Shown: positions 26,442 through 34,407 of the stretch, in pieces
Layout of the letters: every line of letters begins with the position of its first letter
How positions within the stretch are numbered: the stretch's first letter is position 1
Translations under genes and position numbers: made by a program
Notes under the pieces: generated by a model
The model's input: only the letters and a program-made list of their open reading frames with translations
Told to the model about the DNA's origin: nothing
Database searches by the model: none
Assembly (NCBI RefSeq): GCF_040253635.1
Contig: NZ_JBEJGX010000003.1
Span: forward strand, 930,001 to 994,000
Direction: 5' to 3'
DNA length: 64,000 nucleotides
Source: Streptomyces sp. Edi2
GTDB lineage: Bacteria > Actinomycetota > Actinomycetes > Streptomycetales > Streptomycetaceae

Positions 26442-28076
26442 ATGAATCCCACCGCCGAAGACCGGGTTCCGGTACTCGTCGTGGGCGGGTCCCTGGTCGG
26501 CCTGTCCGCGTCGCTGTTCCTGGGACGCCTGGGTATCAGACATCTGCTGGTCGAGAAGCACGCGGACACCTCCCGCCACCCCCGCGGGCGGGGCAACAAC
26601 GTCCGCACCATGGAGCTGTTCCGGGTGGCCGGTGCGGAGCAGCCCATCCGCGAGGCCGCGTCGGTCCTGGCCGACAACCACGGGATCCTGCAGGCCCGTT
26701 CACTCACCGGCGATGACCAGGAGTGGCTGTTCAAGGAGATCGACCCGGGCGGCGGCCTGGCCCGCATGAGCCCGTCCGCCTGGTGCCTGTGCAGCCAGAA
26801 CGACCTGGAGCCCGTCCTGGTGCGCTGCACCCGTGAGCACGGCGGTGACCTGCGGTTCTCCACCGAGCTGAGCTCCTTCGAACAGGACGCGCACGGGGTG
26901 CGGGCGACGCTGAAGAACCGGGAGACCGGCGAGCTCACCACCGTGCACGCGGACTACCTGATCGCCGCCGACGGGCCCCGCAGCCCGGTCCGCGAGCGGC
27001 TGGGCATCGGCCAGACGGGGCCCGGCGACCTGTTCCACAACGTGAGCATCACCTTCCGCGCGCCGCAGCTCGCCGAAGTCGTGGGCGACCGCCGCTTCAT
27101 CGCCTGCTACTTGACCCACCCCGAGGCCGACGGCGCCCTGCTGCCGGTCGACAACAAGGCGGACTGGGTCTTCCACGCCCCCTGGCACCCCGACACGGGC
27201 GAGACCCTGGAGGACTTCACCGACGAGCGGTGCATCGACCACATCCGCCGGGCAACGGGCGTACCGGACATGGCAGTTGAGATCACCGGCAAGGCCCCCT
27301 GGCACGCCGCCGAGCGGGTCGCCGAGCGGTACGCGGCCGGCCGGGTCTTCCTCGCCGGCGACTCGGCCCACGAGATGTCCCCCACCGGGGCGTTCGGCTC
27401 CAACACCGGTATCCAGGACGCCCACAACCTCGCCTGGAAGCTCGCCGCCGTGCTCAACGGCACGGCGGGCCCCGAGCTGCTGGCGACCTACGAGGCGGAG
27501 CGGCAGCCGGTGGCGCGGGAGACCAGCGCCCGCGCCTCGGCGCGCTCGGCCGAGCACAGCCACCCGGGATACGCGCCGGCTCCCGGCGCGAGCGGCGGCC
27601 GGCAGCGCGGGGTGCTCACCGTCGCCCTGGGGTACTGCTATCCGCAGGGCGCGGTCGTCGGCGCCGACCCCGCGCTGCCGGTGGTACCCGACCAGATGCG
27701 GCTCACGGGCGAACCGGGCACCCGCGCCCCGCACATGTGGCTGCGGGCCGGCGGTGAGCGGCGCTCGACCCTCGATCTGTACGAGAAGTCCTTCGTCCTG
27801 CTGACCGGTACCGACGGCGAGATGTGGCGCACCGCGGTCAAGGGCGCCAACGAGGAGTTCTCCCTCGGGCTGGACTGCTACATGATCGGCACCGGGCCCA
27901 ACGACGACCTGGCTCCCGAGGACGGCGTCGACTGGGCCGAGAAGCACGGGACGACGCCCGAGGGTGCGGTGCTGGTGCGCCCCGACGGCTTCGTGGCGTG
28001 GCGGGCCGAGGGACGGGTGGCCGACCCCGAGGCGGCGCTGCGGCAGGTCCTTGCCGCGCTGCTGTGCCGGAGCTGA
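26442..28076 (+). CDS. FAD-dependent aromatic polyketide hydroxylase (whiE ORFVIII type)
   Basis: A 544-residue class A flavin monooxygenase. It has the N-terminal FAD-binding VLVVGGSLVGLSASLFLGRLG, the central dinucleotide motif DYLIAADGPRSPVRERLG and the late FAD motif GRVFLAGDSAHEMSPTGAFG, followed by a thioredoxin-like C-terminal domain. It hydroxylates the pigment polyketide. The start at 26442 (GGAGCTGGAG upstream) is chosen over an in-frame ATG-type start 24 codons earlier. It is divergently transcribed, as in S. coelicolor whiE. Confidence 0.93.
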   Translation: MNPTAEDRVPVLVVGGSLVGLSASLFLGRLGIRHLLVEKHADTSRHPRGRGNNVRTMELFRVAGAEQPIREAASVLADNHGILQARSLTGDDQEWLFKEIDPGGGLARMSPSAWCLCSQNDLEPVLVRCTREHGGDLRFSTELSSFEQDAHGVRATLKNRETGELTTVHADYLIAADGPRSPVRERLGIGQTGPGDLFHNVSITFRAPQLAEVVGDRRFIACYLTHPEADGALLPVDNKADWVFHAPWHPDTGETLEDFTDERCIDHIRRATGVPDMAVEITGKAPWHAAERVAERYAAGRVFLAGDSAHEMSPTGAFGSNTGIQDAHNLAWKLAAVLNGTAGPELLATYEAERQPVARETSARASARSAEHSHPGYAPAPGASGGRQRGVLTVALGYCYPQGAVVGADPALPVVPDQMRLTGEPGTRAPHMWLRAGGERRSTLDLYEKSFVLLTGTDGEMWRTAVKGANEEFSLGLDCYMIGTGPNDDLAPEDGVDWAEKHGTTPEGAVLVRPDGFVAWRAEGRVADPEAALRQVLAALLCRS

Positions 28077-28144
28077 CCCGCCCGGCACGCCCCCGCCCCG
28101 TGCGAACAGCAGGGGTCGGGCGGGGTGACGGACAGGACTGACGT

Positions 28145-28185
28145 TGACGGAGGGGCCGGTGGGACATCCACCGGCCCCTCCGTCA
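28145..28185 (+). terminator. Strong hairpin terminator after the hydroxylase gene
   Basis: A perfect 18-bp stem (TGACGGAGGGGCCGGTGG at 28145-28162 and its complement at 28168-28185) with a 5-nt loop. It lies about 70 bp after the hydroxylase stop. Confidence 0.88.
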
Positions 28186-28287
28186 CGCGCGAACGTATCT
28201 TCTGCCCGTCACCACCGCAGGGGCATCTCGGGACCGCCCCGGCCGCGTCCCGCAACTCGGGGGGCCGATTTCCGGTTGAGTCCGGGC

Positions 28288-28599
28288 ATGGATGCCAAGA
28301 AGCCCGCCCCGCACCCCTTTCAGCGCATCTCGCTCCCCCACCAGCCGCCGGCCCTGCCGCCCCCCGCCCCGCAGGCGCGCCGCCCGGCCGAGGGGGAGAC
28401 GCCGATCTTCGACCAGCTGCTCAAGGAGTGGCGCGCGGGGGCGATCCGGCCGGTCGTGTCCTGGCCGGTCGACGATCCGGGGAAGATCGGGACGGGCGGC
28501 GCGGTTGGGACGGATGATGGCCGTCCGTATCCGCGGACCCGTGACGAGGAGCATGCCCGTGAGCCTGTACGACATCCCCCTGCGCACCCTGACCGGTGA
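28288..28599 (+). CDS. Small hypothetical protein overlapping glutathione peroxidase
   Basis: A 103-residue proline-rich frame (SLPHQPPALPPPAPQARRP) followed by EGETPIFDQLLKEWRAGAIRPVV. The latter resembles the conserved TPIYDxLxxEW motif of short Streptomyces hypothetical proteins. The C-terminal 15 codons overlap the glutathione peroxidase start in another frame. A modest ribosome-binding site and the recognisable motif favour a real gene, but no function can be given. Confidence 0.5.
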   Translation: MDAKKPAPHPFQRISLPHQPPALPPPAPQARRPAEGETPIFDQLLKEWRAGAIRPVVSWPVDDPGKIGTGGAVGTDDGRPYPRTRDEEHAREPVRHPPAHPDR

Positions 28600-29047
28600 G
28601 CCCGCTTCACTCGCCGACTACCGGGGCCAGGCCCTGCTGGTGGTGAATGTGGCGTCCAAGTGCGGGCTGACCCCGCAGTATTCCGGTCTGGAGCGGCTGC
28701 AGCAGCGCTATGCGGACCGTGGCTTCAGTGTGCTGGGCTTCCCCAGCAACCAGTTCGCGGGCCAGGAGCCCGGCACCGCCGAGGAGATCGCCACCTTCTG
28801 CTCGGCGACGTACGGCGTGAGCTTTCCGCTGTTCGAGAAGACCGACGTCAACGGCGCGGACCGGCACCCGCTGTACACGGCGCTGACCGGCACCGAGGAC
28901 GCCGAAGGAGCGGCCGGTGACGTCCAGTGGAACTTCGAGAAGTTCCTGATCGATCCCCAGGGCCGGGTCGCGGGCCGTTTCCGGCCGCGTACCGAGCCGG
29001 AGGCCGAGGAACTGGTCACCGCCATCGAGGCGGCCCTGCCGGCCTGA
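28553..29047 (+). CDS. Glutathione peroxidase-family (thiol) peroxidase
   Basis: A 164-residue enzyme of the GPx/BtuE family. The catalytic tetrad is visible: C37 in ASKCGLTPQY (cysteine, not selenocysteine), Q67 in FPSNQF, and W126 and N127 in VQWNFEKF. In bacteria such enzymes usually reduce hydroperoxides with thioredoxin. There is no signal peptide. The start at 28553 follows GAGGAG. Confidence 0.93.
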   Translation: MPVSLYDIPLRTLTGEPASLADYRGQALLVVNVASKCGLTPQYSGLERLQQRYADRGFSVLGFPSNQFAGQEPGTAEEIATFCSATYGVSFPLFEKTDVNGADRHPLYTALTGTEDAEGAAGDVQWNFEKFLIDPQGRVAGRFRPRTEPEAEELVTAIEAALPA

Positions 29048-29189
29048 GTCCCCGTACCCGCGCCGCCGGGCCGTGGGCGGGGGGCGGTCCGTCGGCGCTG
29101 CGCGGCGCGGGGTCGGGCGGCGGCGTGCCGTACGGGCGACGGCGGAACCCTGGGGCGGGCCGGGGGCGGCCGGGTGGCGAGGGGGCGGG

Positions 29190-29633
29190 TCAGGCGACGG
29201 CCGTGCCCGCGGCGTCCGTGACCGTGGCCGTGACCGCGGTCGATCCGGGTGACCCGGATGATCCGGCGGCTCCGCCCCCGTCGTCGCCGGTCTCGTCGGA
29301 CAGGATCTCGAAGCTGTCGGTCAGCCCGGTCATCCGCAGCAGCCGGGCGACGCTCCCGCCGCCGCAGACGCCGGTCAGCCGCAGCCGGCCGCCGCGCTGC
29401 CGCGTCCGGTAGCGGGCGCGGCTCAGCAGGGACAGTCCGGCGCAGTCGATGAACGTGACCGCGCGGACGTCGACCACGAGGTCGGTGCCCTGCGTACCGG
29501 TGATCTCGTCCAGCCGGTCGGACAACACCGACACGGCAAGGATGTCCAGCTCACCGCGGAGCTCCAGCACGGTCGTGCCGCCCGCGGCGCTGCTGGGTCC
29601 CACGAGTCTCGGGTAGTACTGACCTGTATCCAT
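29190..29633 (-). CDS. STAS-domain anti-sigma factor antagonist-like protein
   Basis: A 147-residue STAS protein (TTVLELRGELDILAVSVL, VVDVRAVTFIDCAGLSLL). In SpoIIAA and BldG the loop is D-S-S/T-G-L with a phosphorylated serine or threonine; here it is D63-C64-A65-G66-L67, so neither acceptor is present. It could be a constitutively active antagonist or act in a non-phosphorylated module. The C-terminal 25 residues are a low-complexity Gly/Ser/Thr tail. Start chosen at MDTGQYYPR. Confidence 0.88.
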   Translation of the reverse strand: MDTGQYYPRLVGPSSAAGGTTVLELRGELDILAVSVLSDRLDEITGTQGTDLVVDVRAVTFIDCAGLSLLSRARYRTRQRGGRLRLTGVCGGGSVARLLRMTGLTDSFEILSDETGDDGGGAAGSSGSPGSTAVTATVTDAAGTAVA

Positions 29634-30108
29634 CGGCCCGGCCCACTTTCGTGCCGAGGCGCGGGATATGGCCACGCGTCTGCGGCGGAGATGTTCGGAA
29701 GGTGTGGGGGGCGCCCGGCGCGATCCGGGCGGGTCGGCCCGTTTCCGGGTCGTCGGTAGTGCGGCGGTGTGTCGGCTGTGTTCCTGTGTTTCTGCTGCTG
29801 TGCCCGTAGTTGTCTACGGCTTACCCGCGGGCCGCGCCCTCAAAGTCCCGGCGTACGCCTGAGCTTCAGGTTGTCTCAAAGTCGCCCCTTGCGGACGTGG
29901 CCGAGATAGGTGACCACGCGCCGGGGCAGCGGGGGCCGCCAGGCCGCGGGGGCGGTCGGCCCGGGGGCTCCACGGCGCCGCCACTCAGGTGACCGGCCTA
30001 CCGATCGCCTCTCCGGCACCCCACCCGGGTGCGCTCCCCGGGAGCCCCCGATAACACTCTTTCGGGCGAATTACACTGTCCGGACCGCCCGAAAGTGAGA
30101 GGTGTGTC
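29634..30108. other. Intergenic region
   Basis: 475 bp between the divergent STAS and GAF-kinase genes. No gene, RNA or clear repeat was recognised. The CGGGCGAATTACACTGTCCGG stretch near 30062-30083 is comparatively AT-rich and may hold the kinase promoter. Confidence 0.45.
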
Positions 30109-31635
30109 CTGAAGCCGTCGGATCCCGCGGGGGAGCTCCCCGACCGCACCGCGCAGAGCCTGCGCGAGTTCGCCGGTGGGCCGGTCGTCCGGCTTCCGCA
30201 GCTGCTGGAGGCGATGGCGGCCGTCGGTTCCGACCATGACCTGGGGCGCGCCCTGGGCCGTATCGCCGAGACCGCCGCCTCCCTCACCGGTGCGCGCCAC
30301 GCCGCCGTCCGCCTCCGCGACGAGGACGGCGAAGGGCCCGGCGAGCCGGTCACCCACGGCGCGCCTCCCGAAGGCGAGCCGCCCGCCGGGAGCTCCCTGG
30401 AGGTGCCCATCCAGGTGCAGGGAGAGCTGTTCGGCTCGCTGTACGTCGCAGGGAAGGACGGCGGCGAGCAGTTCAGCGACGCCGATCTGCACCTGGTGCG
30501 GGTACTGGCCACCGAGGCCGGTATCGCCGTGAGCAACGCCCGGCTGCACTCCGCGGCCCGGCAGCGCCGGCGCTGGATCGACGGCGCGGCATCCATCACC
30601 ACGGCGCTGCTGGCCGGGCCCGAGACCGGCTCGACGACCACCCACGCCCTGACGGTCGTCGCGGAGAAGGGCCGGGAGCTGGCCGAGGCGGCGACCGGAG
30701 CGGTCCTGCTGCCGCACGCCGAGGGCGGGATGGAGGTCGTGGCGATCTCCACCGTGCTGTCCGAGGCCGTACGGACCGAGGCGTACCGCGGCAGGATTCC
30801 GCCCCGGAGTCCGGTCGTCCACCAGATATACGCCGGGCTCGCGGTCTTCTCCGACGACTTCGCCGACGACCCGCGCTCGATCTCCCCGATATCGCGGCAC
30901 TACGGCCCGACGATGCTGCTGCCGCTGCGCAGCAGCGGGCGGGTGCTGGGCGCCCTCGCGCTGTGCCGGATGTCCGGCGACCGCCGCTTCAGCCACACCG
31001 AACGGACCCTGGGGACCCAGTTCGCCGCGCAGGCCGCGGTGGCGCTCGTGCTGGCCGACCGGCACCGGGACCGCGAGCGGCTGGCGGTCTTCGAGGACCG
31101 CGACCGGATCGCCCGCGATCTGCACGACCTGGTCATCCAGCGGCTGTTCGCCACCGGGATGCTGCTGGAGACCGCCCGGCGCAAGGCGCTGGTGCCGGAG
31201 GTGGAGGAGGGGGTGGGCCAGGCGGTCGACGAGCTGGACGCCACGATCCAGGAGATCAGAACGGCGATCATCGCGCTGCAGCAGGGACCGCCCGAGGCCC
31301 CGCCCGGGCTGCGCACCCGCGTGCTGCGGGAGGCCGGCGCGGCCACCGCGGCGCTCGGCACCCGGCCCTCGGTCCGGTTCACCGGACCGGTCGACACCCG
31401 GGTCGACGACAAGAGCGCCCGTGAGCTGCTGGCCGCACTCCGCGAGGCGCTGGCGGCTGTGACCGCCCCGGCCCCGGCACCGCCGTATCCTGCCCGGGTG
31501 GAGATCGCCGTGGACGTCACCACCCCGCTCCCCGACGGCCGGCCGGGCCTCCGGCTGACGGTGGCCTGCCCGGACGGCACCGGGCGGCCGGTGGTCTGGG
31601 AGCGTCCGCTCCGGGGCGGCGGGCTCGACGCCTGA
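30109..31635 (+). CDS. GAF-domain sensor histidine kinase-like protein with degenerate ATPase domain
   Basis: About 508 residues, DevS/DosT-like. A GAF domain (LEAMAAVGSDHDLGRALGRI) and a second GAF are followed by a HisKA_3 helix with H339 in ARDLHDLVIQRLF. The C-terminal catalytic domain is very short: the N-box position reads REALAAVTAP, without Asn, and no G-box glycines follow, so kinase activity is doubtful. No ATG or GTG fits the domain start. A CTG at 30109 behind GAGAGG is the best candidate; the first in-frame ATG (30214) would cut into the GAF domain. Confidence 0.82.
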   Translation: MKPSDPAGELPDRTAQSLREFAGGPVVRLPQLLEAMAAVGSDHDLGRALGRIAETAASLTGARHAAVRLRDEDGEGPGEPVTHGAPPEGEPPAGSSLEVPIQVQGELFGSLYVAGKDGGEQFSDADLHLVRVLATEAGIAVSNARLHSAARQRRRWIDGAASITTALLAGPETGSTTTHALTVVAEKGRELAEAATGAVLLPHAEGGMEVVAISTVLSEAVRTEAYRGRIPPRSPVVHQIYAGLAVFSDDFADDPRSISPISRHYGPTMLLPLRSSGRVLGALALCRMSGDRRFSHTERTLGTQFAAQAAVALVLADRHRDRERLAVFEDRDRIARDLHDLVIQRLFATGMLLETARRKALVPEVEEGVGQAVDELDATIQEIRTAIIALQQGPPEAPPGLRTRVLREAGAATAALGTRPSVRFTGPVDTRVDDKSARELLAALREALAAVTAPAPAPPYPARVEIAVDVTTPLPDGRPGLRLTVACPDGTGRPVVWERPLRGGGLDA

Positions 31636-31689
31636 GCCCCCGCCGGGCCCCTGTCCGGCGCGCCGGACGGGTGAGCTCACCGGAATCGC

Positions 31690-31720
31690 TTGACCTCAAC
31701 ATTGGTTGAGGTCCTACGTT
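31690..31720 (+). promoter_or_regulatory. SoxR-type MerR-family promoter/operator
   Basis: TTGACC (31690-31695) and TACGTT (31715-31720) are separated by 19 bp, the long spacer typical of MerR-family promoters. The spacer carries CCTCAACATTGGTTGAGG, an almost perfect match to the 18-bp SoxR palindrome. SoxR of Streptomyces responds to redox-active pigments and, from memory, controls an ABC transporter gene (SCO7008) among others. The exporter 60 bp downstream is the obvious target. Confidence 0.85.
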
Positions 31721-31783
31721 CCTTGTATGTCGCCGGTCACGCACGGCGATCCCGTGACAACCCGGCACACCGGAGGCCCACCC

Positions 31784-33730
31784 ATGGACATGGAAGTCAC
31801 CGCCTGGCATGCACTGCACAGCACGATGACCGCGCAGCAAGGCAGGCGCCGCTTCTCCCGCGGCACCCTGCGCCGCATCACGGCCTTCGCCCGGCCGCAC
31901 CGGCGCCGCCTGCTGTGGTTCCTCGTACTGAGCACGATGACCGCGATGCTCGCGGTGGCCACCCCGCTGCTGGCCGGCCGGGTGGTGGACGCGATCGTGG
32001 GCCGCGACTCGGCGTCCCTCGTTCTCGAACTGTCCGGGCTGATCGCCGTGATCGCGGTCGCCGAGGCGGGTCTGGGGCTGGTGACCCGCTGGCTGTCGGC
32101 GAGCATCGGCGAGGGGCTGATCCTGGATCTGCGGACGACCGTGTACGACCACGTCCAGCGGATGCCCATCGCCTTCTTCACCCGTACCCGCACCGGAGCG
32201 CTGGTCAGCCGCCTGAACAACGATGTGATCGGCGCCCAGCGGGCCTTCAGCGACACCCTGTCCGGGGTCGTCAGCAATATCGTGACGCTGCTGCTGACCC
32301 TCGTGGTGATGCTCGGCCTGTCCTGGCAGATCACCCTGATCGCGCTGGTGCTGCTGCCGGTGTTCGTGCTGCCCGCCCGCCGGGTCGGCCGGCGGCTGGC
32401 GGATCTGCGCCGGGAGGGCGCCGACCACAATGCGGCGATGGGCACCCAGATGACGGAGCGGTTCTCCGCGCCGGGCGCCACCCTCGTCAAGCTGATGGGC
32501 CGCCCGGCACGGGAGTCCGCCGAATTCGCCACCCGGGCCCGCCGGGTGCGCGATATCGGGGTCCGGTCGGCCATGGTCCAGACGTACTTCGTCACCGCGC
32601 TCACCCTGGTCTCCGCGCTGGCACTGGCCGTCGTCTACGGCCTGGGCGGCTACCTCGCGCTGCGCGGACAGCTGGAGCCCGGCGCGATCGTCTCGCTGGC
32701 CCTGCTGCTCACCCGGCTCTACGCCCCGCTGACCGCGCTGTCCGGCGCCCATATCGAGGTGATGAGCGCGCTGGTCAGCTTCGAGCGGGTCTTCGAGGTG
32801 CTGGACCTCAAGCCGCTGATCTCCGAGAAGCCGGATGCCCGCGCGGTCCCCGAGGGCCCGGTGTCCGTGGAGTTCGACTCCGTCCGCTTCGGCTACCCAT
32901 CCGCCGACAAGGTCTCGCTGGCCTCCCTGGAAGAGGTCGCCACCCTCGACACCCGGGGCGGCGAGGAGGTCCTGCACGGCATCTCCTTCCGTGCCGAACC
33001 CGGCCAGATGGTCGCCCTGGTCGGCTCCTCCGGCGCCGGCAAGTCGACCGTGGCCCAGCTGCTGCCCCGGCTGTATGACACCGACTCCGGCGCGGTCCGG
33101 CTGTCCGGAGTGGACGTCCGCGAGCTGACCGCCGCCTCGCTGCGCGACGTCCTCGGAATGGTCACCCAGGACGGGCACCTCTTCCACGACACGATCCGCG
33201 CGAACCTGCTGCTGGCCAGGCCGGAGGCCACCGAGGAGGAGCTGTGGGACGCGCTGCGCCGGGCACGTCTGGAGGACCTGATCGCCGGGCTCCCCGACGG
33301 GCTGGACACCGTCGTCGGTGAGCGCGGCTACCGCCTCTCGGGTGGCGAACGGCAGCGGCTGACCATCGCCCGGCTGCTGCTCGCCCACCCCCGGGTGGTG
33401 ATCCTGGACGAGGCCACCGCGCATCTGGACAACACCTCCGAGGCGGCGGTGCAGGAAGCACTCACCGAGGCCCTGGACGGCCGTACCGCACTGGTCATCG
33501 CCCACCGGCTGTCGACCGTCCGGGCCGCGGACCTGATCCTGGTCGTCGAGGGCGGTCGGATCGTCGAGCGCGGGACGCACGAGACGCTGCTGGCCGCGGA
33601 CGGGCGCTATGCGGAGCTGTACCGCACGCAGTTCACCGACTCGGAGGAGCGGCCGGAGCCCGCCGAGGAGGCCCGGGGGGCGGCGGATTCCGGCCCGGAT
33701 ACCGTGCCGGAATCGGCACTGGTGAACTGA
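31784..33730 (+). CDS. ABC exporter, fused permease and ATPase half-transporter
   Basis: A 648-residue half-ABC exporter. Six membrane helices (about residues 40-310) are followed by the ATPase domain with Walker A GSSGAGKST (414-422), signature LSGGERQR, Walker B VVILDEATAHLD and switch AHRLSTV. Start at ATG 31784, seven bases after GGAGG; frames beginning further upstream would run into the promoter. The SoxR-type operator suggests induction by redox-cycling pigments or antibiotics, and export of such compounds is the likely role. Confidence 0.93.
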   Translation: MDMEVTAWHALHSTMTAQQGRRRFSRGTLRRITAFARPHRRRLLWFLVLSTMTAMLAVATPLLAGRVVDAIVGRDSASLVLELSGLIAVIAVAEAGLGLVTRWLSASIGEGLILDLRTTVYDHVQRMPIAFFTRTRTGALVSRLNNDVIGAQRAFSDTLSGVVSNIVTLLLTLVVMLGLSWQITLIALVLLPVFVLPARRVGRRLADLRREGADHNAAMGTQMTERFSAPGATLVKLMGRPARESAEFATRARRVRDIGVRSAMVQTYFVTALTLVSALALAVVYGLGGYLALRGQLEPGAIVSLALLLTRLYAPLTALSGAHIEVMSALVSFERVFEVLDLKPLISEKPDARAVPEGPVSVEFDSVRFGYPSADKVSLASLEEVATLDTRGGEEVLHGISFRAEPGQMVALVGSSGAGKSTVAQLLPRLYDTDSGAVRLSGVDVRELTAASLRDVLGMVTQDGHLFHDTIRANLLLARPEATEEELWDALRRARLEDLIAGLPDGLDTVVGERGYRLSGGERQRLTIARLLLAHPRVVILDEATAHLDNTSEAAVQEALTEALDGRTALVIAHRLSTVRAADLILVVEGGRIVERGTHETLLAADGRYAELYRTQFTDSEERPEPAEEARGAADSGPDTVPESALVN

Positions 33731-33737
33731 CGCCGCG

Positions 33738-33773
33738 CCGGAAGGCCCCCACCTCTTGGCGGGGGCCTTCCGG
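33738..33773 (+). terminator. Hairpin terminator after the ABC exporter
   Basis: A 13-bp perfect stem, CCGGAAGGCCCCC (33738-33750) with GGGGGCCTTCCGG (33761-33773), and a 10-nt loop, immediately after the exporter stop. Confidence 0.88.
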
Positions 33774-33788
33774 ATGCCGAAAACTGAG

Positions 33789-34274
33789 ATGATGACGCAG
33801 CGCGCGGAACACTCCACTGTCATGGACCGCCTCGCCCTCGACGATCTGATCACCGGGTACGCCATCGCCGTGGACGACGGTGACTGGCCCGGCTACCGAG
33901 CCCTGTTCACCCCGGACGGCCGGGCCGACTACCGCTCGGCGGGCGGCATCGAGGGCGGCGCGGACGAGATCGCCGCCTGGCTCGGCGAGATGCTGCAGCA
34001 CTTCGCCATCCGGCAGCATCTGATCGTCAACCGCCGCATCACCCTCGCCCGCCGGGACGGCTCCCCCGGGGACACCGCCACGGTCCAGGCCGACTACCTC
34101 AACCCGATGCGGCTCGCCGGCCCCGCGACGGAGGGCGGGGGCGGCCCGACCGCTCCCAATTACACCTGTGCCGGCCGCTATGAGTTCACCGCCCGGCGCA
34201 CCGCCGACGGCTGGCGGCTGACCGGCGTCGTCGTCCACGAGAAGTGGCGCGAGGTATGGGCCGACGGTGAGTGA
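33789..34274 (+). CDS. SnoaL/NTF2-like (SnoaL_4) domain protein
   Basis: A 161-residue protein of the NTF2-like alpha+beta barrel family. The opening helix DRLALDDLITGYAIAVDDGDWPGYRALFTPDGRADY, the central IRQHLIVNRRITL and the final GWRLTGVVVHEKWREVW are typical of SnoaL_4 proteins, which include polyketide cyclases, dehydratases and many uncharacterised enzymes. It lies 15 bp after the exporter terminator, so it is probably separately expressed. The ribosome-binding site is weak. Confidence 0.88.
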   Translation: MMTQRAEHSTVMDRLALDDLITGYAIAVDDGDWPGYRALFTPDGRADYRSAGGIEGGADEIAAWLGEMLQHFAIRQHLIVNRRITLARRDGSPGDTATVQADYLNPMRLAGPATEGGGGPTAPNYTCAGRYEFTARRTADGWRLTGVVVHEKWREVWADGE

Positions 34275-34407
34275 CCGCACCCGCCGGGAGCCGCCACCCG
34301 GTTCGGCCGTTGAGACGGCCCCCCTTTCCCCGGCCGGCCCCGCCGCGCACACTGGCCGTCCGGCCGTCCGGGAGCGGCACCGGACCGGCCGCATCCAGGG
34401 AGGCCGC

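Noticed and set aside
31706..31783. Earlier in-frame starts for the SoxR-type-promoter ABC exporter
   Set aside because: They lie inside the -35/-10 region or at the expected transcription start, whereas ATG 31784 has GGAGG at the right spacing.
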